Below, one piece after another: positions 8,689 through 17,847 of a stretch of DNA of 64,000 nt. How positions within the stretch are numbered: position 1 is the stretch's first letter; every line of letters begins with the position of its first letter. The notes below the pieces were generated by a model. It searched no databases. It was not told the DNA's origin and saw only the letters and a program-made list of their open reading frames with translations. This stretch comes from JBFWWP01 sp050246115 (GTDB lineage: Bacteria > Planctomycetota > UBA8108 > UBA1146 > JAJFFE01): contig JBFWWP010000030.1 of the NCBI GenBank assembly GCA_050246115.1, forward strand, positions 3,012-67,011, given 5' to 3'. Both the position numbers and the translations under genes were made by a program.

Positions 8689-10313
8689 CGAACTCCCTCG
8701 GATCCCGCGTTCGGTGGCGTCGTATCGTCGATCACGATGCGCCCGCCGACGATCACCACCTCGGCGCGCGCGCTCGGGTCGGTCGGGTCGGCGGACCAGA
8801 GTACCAGATCCGCGAAGCAACCCGCGCGCACCCGGCCGACATGATCGCCGATGCGGAGCAGCGCCGCCGCTTCGCTCGTCACTCGGTCGAGAGGCGTCGA
8901 CTCACCGAGGCGGCCCGCACGCTGAGCCGCAAGCAGAACGAAACCCGAACGGGTCGCGTCGACGCCGCCGCTGCCGACGCCGACGGAAACTCCGGACTCA
9001 CGAAGCATGGCGCACCGATGGGCCAAGGATGCAAGCGGCTCGCCGCTGGGTCCAAGTGCCTGCTCGGTGAGGATGACCGGTACCTCGGCGTGAGCGATCG
9101 CTGGCGCCACGAGGTGCCCTTCCGCGACGCCTTCCAGAGTCGCGTCCAGACCGAACTCCCGAATCAAGTCGAGCGCGTTCAGGATATCGCTACTGCGGTC
9201 GGCCCGGATGCGCACCGGCTGCGAGCGATCGAGCACGCCGAACAGCGCCTCCAGTTCAGCGCTGCGACGCGGCTCGACCGGTTTCTCGAGTTTCTTCGGC
9301 GCGTCGCGACCGGCTGGCGCCTTGGCGTCCGCGTCACGGCCCGGCTTCGGTGCGACCTCATCGGCCGCCGCCGCCGATGACGGCTCGGACTCGTCGTTGC
9401 GGTCCGCACCGGCCGGCTCTACTTCGCCAGCGACGGTCCCCTGCGGTGTCACGGCGGCGGCAGCCGCGCTGCCTGCGTCCGCGGCGGGAAGATCGGTGCG
9501 TTGTCGACGTCGACGCGGTCGGTCCGGAGCGGGGGCCGGCGCGCCAGCGTCAGGCGCTCGAGCCGGCGCAGCCTTGGGCTCGACTCCGCCACCTTCCGCG
9601 AGTTTCTTCTCATACCCTTCGAGTTCGAGACGGTAGCGTTCGAGCGCTTCGTGGTGCGCGCGCGCCGCCAGGAGCTGGTCGCGCACTGCGTTGAACACGC
9701 GCAAACGATCGAGCGGTCGTAGCGCCGAACCGAGGTCGATGCCCACGACTTCGCTCGCGGCCATCTCGACCCCGATCGCTTCCGTGTTGCCGGCCACGGG
9801 CTCGAGCCGCATGACCACGCCGGCGCCACCGATCCCCGGCGTACCGACCGCACCGACGAACACCGCGGTGACGCCTTGCCGGAGCGCGGCGCGCAGAGCC
9901 TCCGTCCCGTAACGATCGAAGGCATCGACGGCACGACAGCGCGGGTCGGCGTTCGCAGCACCCTGGGGCATCCCGAGGGCGCTGTGGATATCGATCAGCC
10001 CCGGTGTCAAGGTGCGCCCGCCGGCGTCCAAACGACGCGCGAGCAGCGGCACGTCGAGACGAGCGGCGTCGCTCGCGACGCGCTCGATCTTGCCCCCGCG
10101 GATCAGCACCGCGCCGGACGGCAGGTCCCGACCGTCCATCGAAAGCACGCGGGCGTTCGTGATCACCAGCGGTCGCTCCAGCCAATCCCCGAGCTGGGCC
10201 TCCGCGGGCCCGCTCGCGAGCACACCGCCGAGGAGCACGCAGCCGAGTAGCACACCGCCGAGTAGCCCACAGGGCGCCCCTACCTGACCCGCGATCGGTT
10301 TCGTCAACTGCAT
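8685..10313 (-). CDS. Exported amidohydrolase paralog, first gene of the array
   Basis: A 542-residue amidohydrolase-like protein. ATG at 10313 gives a hydrophobic signal peptide made of near-repeats (GGVLLGCVLLGGVL) ending ASGPAEA; an in-frame ATG 15 codons upstream would add a basic tail. The first barrel strand reads PGLIDIHSALG, keeping one His of the HxH pair. A low-complexity insert rich in Ala, Pro, Glu and Asp (about residues 245-355) interrupts the barrel after a charged Tyr/Leu/Glu helix, the same place as inserts in the other paralogs. The C-terminus has the GRVRAGCFADLVLWSADP signature. It is divergent from pdxS, with the tandem repeat and assembly gap lying in the shared upstream region. 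Confidence 0.78.
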   Translation of the reverse strand: MQLTKPIAGQVGAPCGLLGGVLLGCVLLGGVLASGPAEAQLGDWLERPLVITNARVLSMDGRDLPSGAVLIRGGKIERVASDAARLDVPLLARRLDAGGRTLTPGLIDIHSALGMPQGAANADPRCRAVDAFDRYGTEALRAALRQGVTAVFVGAVGTPGIGGAGVVMRLEPVAGNTEAIGVEMAASEVVGIDLGSALRPLDRLRVFNAVRDQLLAARAHHEALERYRLELEGYEKKLAEGGGVEPKAAPARAPDAGAPAPAPDRPRRRRQRTDLPAADAGSAAAAAVTPQGTVAGEVEPAGADRNDESEPSSAAAADEVAPKPGRDADAKAPAGRDAPKKLEKPVEPRRSAELEALFGVLDRSQPVRIRADRSSDILNALDLIREFGLDATLEGVAEGHLVAPAIAHAEVPVILTEQALGPSGEPLASLAHRCAMLRESGVSVGVGSGGVDATRSGFVLLAAQRAGRLGESTPLDRVTSEAAALLRIGDHVGRVRAGCFADLVLWSADPTDPSARAEVVIVGGRIVIDDTTPPNAGSEGVR

Positions 10314-10382
10314 GAATGCCTGACTCTCGCGCAACGACCTGCTGCCGACCCGCCGCATGCGTCAACCTGTCCGCACGCGCCA

Positions 10383-10572
10383 CCCCTGCGCCCCGATGAC
10401 CCTGCGCCCCGATGACCCTGCGCCCCGNNNNNNNNNNNNNNNNNNNNNNNNNNNNNNNNNNNNNNNNNNNNNNNNNNNNNNNNNNNNNNNNNNNNNNNNN
10501 NNNNNNNNNNNNNNNNNNNNNNNNNNNCCCTGCGCCCCGATGACCCTGCGCCCCGATGACCCTGCGCCCCGG
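10383..10572. repeat. 16-bp tandem repeat interrupted by the assembly gap
   Basis: A 16-bp unit (TGCGCCCCGATGACCC) is repeated head to tail at 10383-10427 and again at 10528-10572, in phase on each side of 100 Ns. The true copy number is unknown because the assembler evidently failed inside the array. It lies between the divergent amidohydrolase array and pdxS. Apart from this array and the pdxS leader, I see no gene in 10314-10861. Confidence 0.9.
10428..10527. other. Assembly gap (100 N)
   Basis: Exactly 100 consecutive N, a conventional scaffold-gap length, so the real distance is not known. Both flanks are the same 16-bp tandem repeat. Confidence 0.98.
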
Positions 10573-10861
10573 TGAGAACGACGCGGCCTGCGAAGCGGCC
10601 GCTGCCCGGCCGCTGGACCGCACGCCTGACCCATTCCTCCGCGAGAGAATAGCGACCGATCCCGCGAAAGTCACCCGCCCCAGAACGAAACCGGCCGCAC
10701 CGCGTACCCAAGGGGTGCACCTCGGTAGGCGCGGGAGCGGCGCGCCCGCGCGCGGCAACAAAGGTTGTTCCTGACGCTAGAATCGGCTCTATTCCCGATG
10801 CGCTGGACCCTGAGAGCGCACGGATCGCCCCGGGTGGCGGGTGGAGCGAGGAGACACGAAG

Positions 10862-11764
10862 TTGACCGGCAACCGAGACTGGCACGGTGGTGAGAGCTTT
10901 CAGGTGAAGGTCGGCCTGGCGCAGATGCTTCGCGGCGGTGTCATCATGGATGTCACCACCGCGGCCGAGGCCAAGATCGCCGAGGATGCGGGCGCCGTCG
11001 CCGTCATGGCGCTGGAACGAGTGCCAGCCGACATTCGCCGCGATGGCGGTGTGGCGCGCATGTCTGCCGTCGAGCGCATTGAAGAGATCAAGGCGGCAGT
11101 CACGATTCCGGTCATGGCCAAAGCACGCATCGGCCACTTCGTGGAGGCGGAGGTACTGCAAGAACTCGGCGTCGACTTCATCGACGAGAGCGAAGTGCTG
11201 ACCCCGGCCGACCACGCGTTCCACATCGACAAACAGCGTTTCAAGGTGCCGTTCGTGTGCGGAGCCACGTCGCTGGCCGAGGCCCTGCGACGGGTGGGTG
11301 AGGGTGCCGCAATGCTGCGCACCAAGGGCGAAGCGGGCACTGGCGACATCGTCGAGGGGGTGCGCCATCTGCGGCAGATCCAACGCGAGCTGCGAGCCCT
11401 CACGGTCACGCCTTTCGAGGAACTCATGACTTGCGCCAAGGAACTCGGTGCACCCTACGAGTTGGTGTGCCACGTGGCGCGCAAGGGCCGCCTGCCGGTC
11501 CCGAACTTCGCCGCCGGCGGGATCGCGACGCCTGCAGACGCCGCGCTCTGCATGCGCCTCGGTGCCGAGGCCGTGTTCGTCGGGTCGGGGATCTTCAAAG
11601 CGGAAGATCCGGCCCGCACGGCGCGCGGTGTCGTGCACGCTACGGCCCACTTCGAGGACCCCGCCGAGGTCGCTGCCGCTTCCCGCGGACTCGGCAGCGC
11701 CATGTCCGGAATCTCGGCCCTGGCGCTCGGAGCCGAGCAGCGTTTGCAAGACCGAGGCTGGTGA
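10862..11764 (+). CDS. pdxS: Pyridoxal 5'-phosphate synthase subunit PdxS
   Basis: A 300-residue PdxS, the lyase subunit that makes PLP from ribose 5-phosphate, glyceraldehyde 3-phosphate and PdxT-delivered ammonia. The TIM-barrel sequence is strongly conserved. With the TTG start, D30 (VIMDV), K87 (VMAKARIGH) and K155 (LRTKGEAGTG) match the known catalytic Asp and the two Schiff-base lysines. The phosphate loop GGIATPADAAL is present. I chose TTG 10862 over the in-frame GTG at 10841 because AGGAG at 10849-10853 sits 8 nt before it and the product then has the usual length. A TAGAAT at 10778-10783 is a possible -10 box. pdxT follows after 3 nt. Confidence 0.96.
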   Translation: MTGNRDWHGGESFQVKVGLAQMLRGGVIMDVTTAAEAKIAEDAGAVAVMALERVPADIRRDGGVARMSAVERIEEIKAAVTIPVMAKARIGHFVEAEVLQELGVDFIDESEVLTPADHAFHIDKQRFKVPFVCGATSLAEALRRVGEGAAMLRTKGEAGTGDIVEGVRHLRQIQRELRALTVTPFEELMTCAKELGAPYELVCHVARKGRLPVPNFAAGGIATPADAALCMRLGAEAVFVGSGIFKAEDPARTARGVVHATAHFEDPAEVAAASRGLGSAMSGISALALGAEQRLQDRGW

Positions 11765-11767
11765 CCC

Positions 11768-12448
11768 GTGATCCGAGCTTCCGAGTCCCCGCGGCGATCG
11801 CCCTCCGAGACGACCAAGACGACCTCGGCGCCGCCCCGCGCGGGGCTCACGGTCGAGCGCGAGGGCGGGTCGCACCGCGAACTGGGTCTCGTGCGCCCGG
11901 CAGTGCTGGCGCTGCAAGGGTCGGTCGAGCCGCACCTGCAGCGCCTCGAAGCGCTGGGATTCGCGGCCACCTCGGTGAGGCGGCCGCAGCAACTCGCGGC
12001 GGTGACGCACTTGATCCTGCCAGGCGGCGAGAGCACCACGATCCACCTTTTGCTGACCCGATTCGGGCTCTGGGACGCGATCGCGGACCGTGCGCGGGCG
12101 GGATCGCTCGCGATCTTCGGCACCTGCGCGGGCGCCATTCTGATGGGCCGCGCGAGCGACGAACGACCGCCGCGCTGGGGCCTGCTCGACATCGACGTGC
12201 GACGCAACGCGTATGGTCGCCAGGTGGACAGCTTCGAGTGTGAACTCGAGCTGGCCCCGCCGATCGGCCCCGTGCGTGGAGTCTTCATTCGCGCGCCGCA
12301 GATGGCGGACCCGGGCCCGCGCGTTCAGATCCTCGGCGAACTCGACGGCAGCCCGGTGCTGGTTCGGCAGGACCGCCTGCTCGCCGCGACCTTCCACCCC
12401 GAGCTCACGGACTCGCTGCGAGTTCACGAGTACTTCCTGGGGCTGTGA
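11768..12448 (+). CDS. pdxT: PLP synthase glutaminase subunit PdxT
   Basis: A 226-residue class I glutamine amidotransferase that supplies ammonia to PdxS. The nucleophile is C120 in FGTCAGAIL, with H210 and E212 (FHPE) completing the triad. LALQG (about 47-51) and GGESTT (about 86-91) are PdxT hallmarks. The GTG start is 3 nt after the pdxS stop. Compared with typical PdxT (about 190 residues) it carries about 40 extra, Ser/Thr/Arg-rich N-terminal residues. A start further in is possible, but no better site is obvious. Confidence 0.93.
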   Translation: MIRASESPRRSPSETTKTTSAPPRAGLTVEREGGSHRELGLVRPAVLALQGSVEPHLQRLEALGFAATSVRRPQQLAAVTHLILPGGESTTIHLLLTRFGLWDAIADRARAGSLAIFGTCAGAILMGRASDERPPRWGLLDIDVRRNAYGRQVDSFECELELAPPIGPVRGVFIRAPQMADPGPRVQILGELDGSPVLVRQDRLLAATFHPELTDSLRVHEYFLGL

Positions 12449-12696
12449 CGCGCGGCTTCGCCCTTCGCGTCGGCCAGCCGCACCGACCGTCTCCTCGCCC
12501 ATCCACTCGCAGACCGGCTTGGCGCGTGACCGAGCTCCCGTTGCCCGGCCGGCGTCTACCTGCTATCTCCCACGGGATCGCAGGGTAGCCGTTCGACTCC
12601 GGAGTGCAGTGGGCCCGAGCGCAGGCAGCCCGAGCGTCCAGGGCCGCGATGGCCCGAGCCAACGCAGATGGAGATTCCCTTTGACTCCGCACCGCC

Positions 12697-12771
12697 GACT
12701 GAACTCATGCTGTCGACTGAACTCACGCTGTCGACTGAACACATGCTGTCGACTGAACTCACACGGTCGAC
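12697..12771. repeat. 18-bp tandem repeat x4 upstream of the UnbV lipoprotein gene
   Basis: Four imperfect copies of an 18-bp unit (GACTGAACTCATGCTGTC type), with GTCGAC at each junction, end about 20 nt before the proposed start at 12792. The interval 12449-12791 between pdxT and that gene holds this array and nothing else I can identify. Confidence 0.85.
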
Positions 12772-12791
12772 CGGCGGCATGCGGCTCCGGG

Positions 12792-15700
12792 TTGCGGGGC
12801 AGGTTCTACGGCTTGCTCTCTTGCGTGGCTGCACTCGCTCTCGGCTGCACGCCCGCGCCACCCGCCGCGTCCCGGGAAGAACTCCACCACTGGCGCAACT
12901 TGGGCGAGCTCTACTTCCGAGGACAGAGCGAACGACTCGACAACGTCCCGGGTGACGCCGCCGGGTTCGCTCGAGCCGCCGAGTGGTTGGGGAAGGTCGC
13001 CGCGGCGTCACCCGATGACGTTCACGATCAACTCAACCACGCCCGCGCGTTGCTGTTCGCTGGGGAAGCGAACTGGACGCGGGCACAGGCTCCCCTCGAG
13101 CGCGCGCGGCGCTTGACCGGCGGACAGCCCGACCTTCCCGAGCTGACCTATCTCACGGCGCTCTACTTCAATCGCACGGGCGACACGGCGGCGGCACTCG
13201 CACAGCTGCGTCGAACGATCGAGATCCTCCGACCCGACCGGACTCGTTGGTTTCCGCAAGTTTGGTATCAGTGCGTGCTCGCCGAAGAGAAGGCCCGTGA
13301 CTATGCCGCAGCGGAACGGACCTGCCGAGAACTCATCGATTCCTGCGCCGCGACCGAGCCGCCACCGATCGATGCACGGTTTCGCCGCCCCGCGTTGTAC
13401 CGTCTGAGTCAGATCCTGGTCGCCCAAGGACGACGCGATGAAGGCAAGGTAGTCTTCCAGGAGTTCAGTCGACTCGAACAAGACAAGACGCTCAACGATG
13501 AGGCCTGCGAGCTCACCGAGGTGACCCTCGAACGCCCGCATCACGCGGACGAACCCGCAACGGTTGCGTGGCTCTGGGAGGAGGTCTCGACGGCCTGGCT
13601 CGGTGAGTGGAGCGGCCTCCCTCTCGACCGCGGCCGCGCGATGGACATCGAGCGCGACGGAACCGTCGAACTGCTCGTCCTTGGACCTGGGCGCATCGGT
13701 TTGATTCAGCGGAACGGCCCCAATCTCCGCACCCTCGAACACGCCTTCGCGAGCGACCTGAGGAACCCTGCGACGGAAGCCGTCACCGGCGACCTCGACA
13801 ACGATGGCGACTCCGACATCGTCTTGTTGGGCGCAGCCCCGATCCTGCTTCGTTGCGGTGCGGCGGAGGCGCAGCCCCGGTTCGAGGTCGTTGCCACCCC
13901 GGCGCTGCCTTCCGTCTACGGCGCGCAGCTCGTCGACGCCGACCACGAGGGGCACCTCGACCTGGTGGGCCTCGGGGGGGACGGCGCGTTCGTGTTCCTT
14001 CGGAGTCGCGTGGAGGACGAACTCGACTTCGAAGCCGTGCGACCGATCCCCGCGGCAGCCTCCGTCACTCCCGGTGCGCGGATCGCTGCCCACGACCTCG
14101 ATCAAGCCAACGACCTCGACCTCGTCCTCCCTGCGGGACCGTCGCGCCCGGCACTGGCGTGCCTGAACCTACGTGACGGGACCTACGCCACTTTCCCGCT
14201 ACCGGGCTTCGAGGAACATCCGCTGCTGTTCGCCGAGGACTTCGACGGGGATGCCGCTCCCGACGTGCTCGCGACCGGAGGACTCGGCGGCTGGAGCTTC
14301 GCCCGCAATGCCGACAGCGCCGGCACGCCTTATCGCCTTCGCATGCAGCCGACGATCTCGGGACCCAAGGCGGCCACCGGTCCGGTACGGGACGCGAAGC
14401 TCGCGGACCTCGACAACGACGGCGACCTCGATGTCGTCCTGGCGACTGCCGGTGGCGTGCGGATCCTGCGCAATGCGCGCGGTGGGAACTTCGTCGTCGA
14501 GGAGGGGCCGCCGTTGGGCGAAGGCGGGGCGACCACGGTCGAGGTCGCCGATCTCGATGGGGATCGCCGGCTCGACCTCGTGATCGGGACCGATGCGCAG
14601 CGTTTGCGCGTCTTCGCCAATCGCAGCGACACGTACCTCGGTGTGCTGCTGGTGGCACGGGGCAAGGCGGACAACCGCGACGCAGTCGGTACCGTGGTCG
14701 AGGTCTTCGCCGGTCGCCGCACGCGGAGCGCGCGCGTTCGGGAGTCGTACGGTCACCCGATCGGCACCGGGGAGCGCGAACTCGATCGTTTCGACGGCAT
14801 CCGTCTGCGGTGGCCCGGCGGACTCAAGCAAGCCATCCCGCGAGCGGAACTCGCGCTCGATGAGGCACGGCGCGCTTTCATCGATCAAGTCGACGGGCCG
14901 TTCGTGAGTTGCCCATTCCTCTACACGCTGACGCCCGACGGCTGGCGCTTCGCCACCGACGTCATCGGCATTGCGCCGCTCGGAGAGTGGGTCCCACCCG
15001 GCGCCACGGGACACCTGGACTCGGAGGAGTTCGTGCGCATCCCAGCGGACGCGTTGGCTTGCGTCGAGGGTAAGGTGCGGCTCGCGATCACCGAGGAACT
15101 CCGGGAGACGGCGTACCTGGACCGCCTCGAATTGCTCGTGATCGACCACCCCGCGGGCCTCGAGCTCTACCTCGACGAGAGTACTCGCCAAGCGGGACCG
15201 GCGGACCCGATGCGATTGCTCGCGATACCGCGACCGGCGCTCTCTGCGCTACGCCGCGTGTCCACCGGCGCGACCGACGAGGGAGCGCAGTTGACCGCCG
15301 CACGCGATGGGAAGTACCTGCACGGCTACGAAGCGCCGCGTTCGCAATGGGCCGGTTGGGTACCGCCGTTTGCAGTCGAGATGACCACCGATCGCGTGAC
15401 GCGAGCGCTACTGCTCTGCGGTCGCATCTACTGGTACGACTCAGCCCGGGCGTACTCGCGATGGCTCCGCGGAGGTACCTGGCCCAGCCCGCGACTAGAA
15501 CGCGTGGACGCTTCCGGGCATGCCCAAGTGTTGCTCCCCGACCTGGGCTTGCCCGCGGGCATGGATCGGACCTTGATCTGCGAGTTCCCGCCGGTCGAGC
15601 CCGGCACCCGGCTCCGAATCACCGCCCAGCATCAACTGCTGTGGGATCAGATGCGCGCGGTGGAAGTGCTGTACCCGGTGGAGATCGCCGGCGCGCGCGG

Positions 15701-16178
15701 TACCACGACGATTCCATCCGGCGACGACTTGCACTATCACACAGCGCCTGTTGAGCGCGCGACCCTCGCGGGTCGCGGTGTCTCCCGGGTCATCGGCAAC
15801 CGCGAGCGTCATGAGGAGACCTACGATTTCGCGGACGCGGGGCCGTGCTGGATCTTCGACCGCGCGGTCGGCGTGGCGACGCGTTTCGGTGATGTCACGG
15901 ACCTCACGCGCGCGCCGGACGATCGACTGGTGGTGTTGGCCACGGGCGACTGCGTCGAGGTCGAGTTCGCAGTGCCGCCGATGAGCGAAGCGCGCACGTA
16001 CTTCCTGAAGGTGACGGGCTGGGCCAAGGAGAACGGCTACCATGTGCAGCACGGCGCAACGATCGAGCCACTCCCGTTTCACGCCATGAGCCAGTATCCG
16101 CCGCGCGCGGACGAAACCCCGACGCACGCGGAGTATCGCGAGTACCTGGACCACTACCAGACGCGGGTGGTGAAATGA
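12792..16178 (+). CDS. TPR/FG-GAP/ASPIC-UnbV lipoprotein (CRTAC1-like)
   Basis: A 1128-residue protein. The reading frame is open far upstream, through pdxT, but TTG at 12792 gives a textbook lipoprotein signal (MRGRFYGLL then LALGC, lipidated C19), so I start there. Residues about 25-280 look like TPR helices. About 285-605 hold FG-GAP/VCBS repeats with calcium-loop motifs such as DLDNDGDSD and DLDGDRRLD. About 615-705 match ASPIC/UnbV (PF07593), e.g. SYGHPIGTGERELDRFDGIRLRWPGG. The last 420 residues form a conserved-looking tail of unknown fold. It is expected to be membrane-anchored and to face the periplasm. The next gene overlaps by 4 nt. Close relatives are common in Planctomycetota and Acidobacteriota; function is unknown. 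Confidence 0.8.
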   Translation: MRGRFYGLLSCVAALALGCTPAPPAASREELHHWRNLGELYFRGQSERLDNVPGDAAGFARAAEWLGKVAAASPDDVHDQLNHARALLFAGEANWTRAQAPLERARRLTGGQPDLPELTYLTALYFNRTGDTAAALAQLRRTIEILRPDRTRWFPQVWYQCVLAEEKARDYAAAERTCRELIDSCAATEPPPIDARFRRPALYRLSQILVAQGRRDEGKVVFQEFSRLEQDKTLNDEACELTEVTLERPHHADEPATVAWLWEEVSTAWLGEWSGLPLDRGRAMDIERDGTVELLVLGPGRIGLIQRNGPNLRTLEHAFASDLRNPATEAVTGDLDNDGDSDIVLLGAAPILLRCGAAEAQPRFEVVATPALPSVYGAQLVDADHEGHLDLVGLGGDGAFVFLRSRVEDELDFEAVRPIPAAASVTPGARIAAHDLDQANDLDLVLPAGPSRPALACLNLRDGTYATFPLPGFEEHPLLFAEDFDGDAAPDVLATGGLGGWSFARNADSAGTPYRLRMQPTISGPKAATGPVRDAKLADLDNDGDLDVVLATAGGVRILRNARGGNFVVEEGPPLGEGGATTVEVADLDGDRRLDLVIGTDAQRLRVFANRSDTYLGVLLVARGKADNRDAVGTVVEVFAGRRTRSARVRESYGHPIGTGERELDRFDGIRLRWPGGLKQAIPRAELALDEARRAFIDQVDGPFVSCPFLYTLTPDGWRFATDVIGIAPLGEWVPPGATGHLDSEEFVRIPADALACVEGKVRLAITEELRETAYLDRLELLVIDHPAGLELYLDESTRQAGPADPMRLLAIPRPALSALRRVSTGATDEGAQLTAARDGKYLHGYEAPRSQWAGWVPPFAVEMTTDRVTRALLLCGRIYWYDSARAYSRWLRGGTWPSPRLERVDASGHAQVLLPDLGLPAGMDRTLICEFPPVEPGTRLRITAQHQLLWDQMRAVEVLYPVEIAGARGTTTIPSGDDLHYHTAPVERATLAGRGVSRVIGNRERHEETYDFADAGPCWIFDRAVGVATRFGDVTDLTRAPDDRLVVLATGDCVEVEFAVPPMSEARTYFLKVTGWAKENGYHVQHGATIEPLPFHAMSQYPPRADETPTHAEYREYLDHYQTRVVK

Positions 16179-17791
16179 TGGTACGCGCGATGATGGTGCG
16201 GGCCGCGCGCGCGCGCGATGGGGGGCCGGCCTCCGCAACGCTGCGCGCATTCGTGGGAGTCGTGCTCGCGTGCGTCGTCGCCGGTTCGAGCCAGGTGCTG
16301 GCGGTGCCGGCCGAACCGAACGAGAATCCGTGCGCGACGGTCGACGCCGAGTATCGTGACATCCTGCAGCGGGTGTCGCTCGAGCTGGTGTTCGCAGGCG
16401 CGCCGCCCGAGCTGTACCCGCCGAGCGTGAGACGTCGCGCCAGCGCCGCGCTCGCCGGCTTCGTCGCTTGCAGTGCGCAGATCGGCTCGGCAACCGAGCG
16501 CGCCACGCGCCACCTCCACGCGGCGCACGTAGCGCTTCTCGCGGGAAATCTCACGGCGGCCCGCGAGCGTGCACGCCTCGCGCACGAGACCGCGCCGAGC
16601 GACGACACCGCCGCCACTCTCGCGCGGCTGCTCGCGCGAGCGAACGACTTCGAGGAAGCCACCGCGACCCTGCGCGCCGAGCTCGTGCGCCGGCCCGACT
16701 CGGCCCCCGTTCGCCGCGAGCTCGCGCAGGTGTTGGTCGCGACGGGACACACCCTGGAGACGGTACCGCTGTACCTGGGATACCTGGAACAACATCCGAA
16801 CGACCCGCTCGCGCTGTGCGACGCAGCGTTGGAGGTCCTGGTGCCCTTGTCCCAGATCGACGATGCGATCCGCTTCGTGCGCCGCGCCATCGCTCCGGCC
16901 CGAGAACGTCCCGAGTTCGCGGCCGCCCTCGAAGCGGCCGTGGTGAGCTTGGCCCGCGTCCTCGGCCCCATGCAACGTCCGGCCGACGCGATCGTGCTGC
17001 TCGACGAAGTCCTGGAGACGCACCCACAGTTGTTGACCGCTCGGCGCGAGTGGGTGCTGCTCTTGCGCCGCTTCGGCCTGCCTGGGCAGGCCGCGCATGC
17101 CTACGAGTCGGCAATCGCGACCAACGCCGACCCTACCCTGCGCCTGCTCCTCGCAACCGACGTTTACGCGTTCGACGGCCAGCTCGACCGCGCGTTGGCC
17201 GAGCTCGACTTCGTTTACGCCGGCGGGACGTTCGACCCGCGGTTCCTGAACGATCTGGACCGAGGCTATGCGATGCTCGCTGCGGGCTTCGCGTACGCCG
17301 GACGCCTCGAGGCGCTGATCCCGCTGTACGAGGCGCTCCTCCAGCGAACCCCACGGTTCCTCGAAGTGCGAGATGCGCTGGCGCGCGTACACCTCGAACG
17401 ACAGGAGACGGAGGCCGCGCTGGCCACGTACCAGTCGCACCTCGACCGCGAGCCAACGGATGCGCTGACCCGCGCGCGCTTCACGACCTCCATCCTGCTG
17501 GGACTCGGGAAACTCGAGGAGGCCGCGGCCCAACTCGAGCGGGTCGTCGCCGAACAACCGCAGAACGGGGTCCCGCGCGTGAACCTCGCTTGGATCCGCG
17601 AACGCCAAGGCAGGCTGCCCGAAGCCGTCAGCGCACTGCGCGAGGCCATCGAGTGGATTCCCGAGAATCCTGGCTGCGTGGAGAAGTTCGTGGACCTGCT
17701 GGATCTGAGCGGCAACCACGACGAGGCGAACGTATGGCGCGAACGTGCACAGCTCTTGTCGCGCGCCTACCGCCGGCTCGAGGCGCGCTAG
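16175..17791 (+). CDS. Exported tetratricopeptide-repeat protein
   Basis: A 538-residue protein with an N-terminal export signal (hydrophobic about residues 23-43, ending in LAVPAEP). After a short Cys-containing region it is all-helical with degenerate TPR units from about residue 105 to the end (for example QPQNGVPRVNLAWIRERQG and the units either side). The ATG overlaps the stop of the UnbV lipoprotein gene by 4 nt (ATGA), so the two are probably made together and may form one periplasmic assembly. It has no catalytic motif. A second ATG follows immediately and others lie within the first seven codons. Confidence 0.75.
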   Translation: MMVRAMMVRAARARDGGPASATLRAFVGVVLACVVAGSSQVLAVPAEPNENPCATVDAEYRDILQRVSLELVFAGAPPELYPPSVRRRASAALAGFVACSAQIGSATERATRHLHAAHVALLAGNLTAARERARLAHETAPSDDTAATLARLLARANDFEEATATLRAELVRRPDSAPVRRELAQVLVATGHTLETVPLYLGYLEQHPNDPLALCDAALEVLVPLSQIDDAIRFVRRAIAPARERPEFAAALEAAVVSLARVLGPMQRPADAIVLLDEVLETHPQLLTARREWVLLLRRFGLPGQAAHAYESAIATNADPTLRLLLATDVYAFDGQLDRALAELDFVYAGGTFDPRFLNDLDRGYAMLAAGFAYAGRLEALIPLYEALLQRTPRFLEVRDALARVHLERQETEAALATYQSHLDREPTDALTRARFTTSILLGLGKLEEAAAQLERVVAEQPQNGVPRVNLAWIRERQGRLPEAVSALREAIEWIPENPGCVEKFVDLLDLSGNHDEANVWRERAQLLSRAYRRLEAR

Positions 17792-17847
17792 CTAGTGCCT
17801 TGTCCGCCTGACACGGCACGAGGACCAGGTCGAGCGCGTGCCGCGCG

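Noticed and set aside
10304..12502. A 732-codon minus-strand frame running through the N gap and across pdxS/pdxT
   Set aside because: It depends on reading through Ns and is antisense to well-conserved pdxS and pdxT.
12213..12791. N-terminal 193-codon extension of the UnbV lipoprotein frame
   Set aside because: It overlaps pdxT out of frame and low-complexity repeats; a lipoprotein signal begins at TTG 12792.
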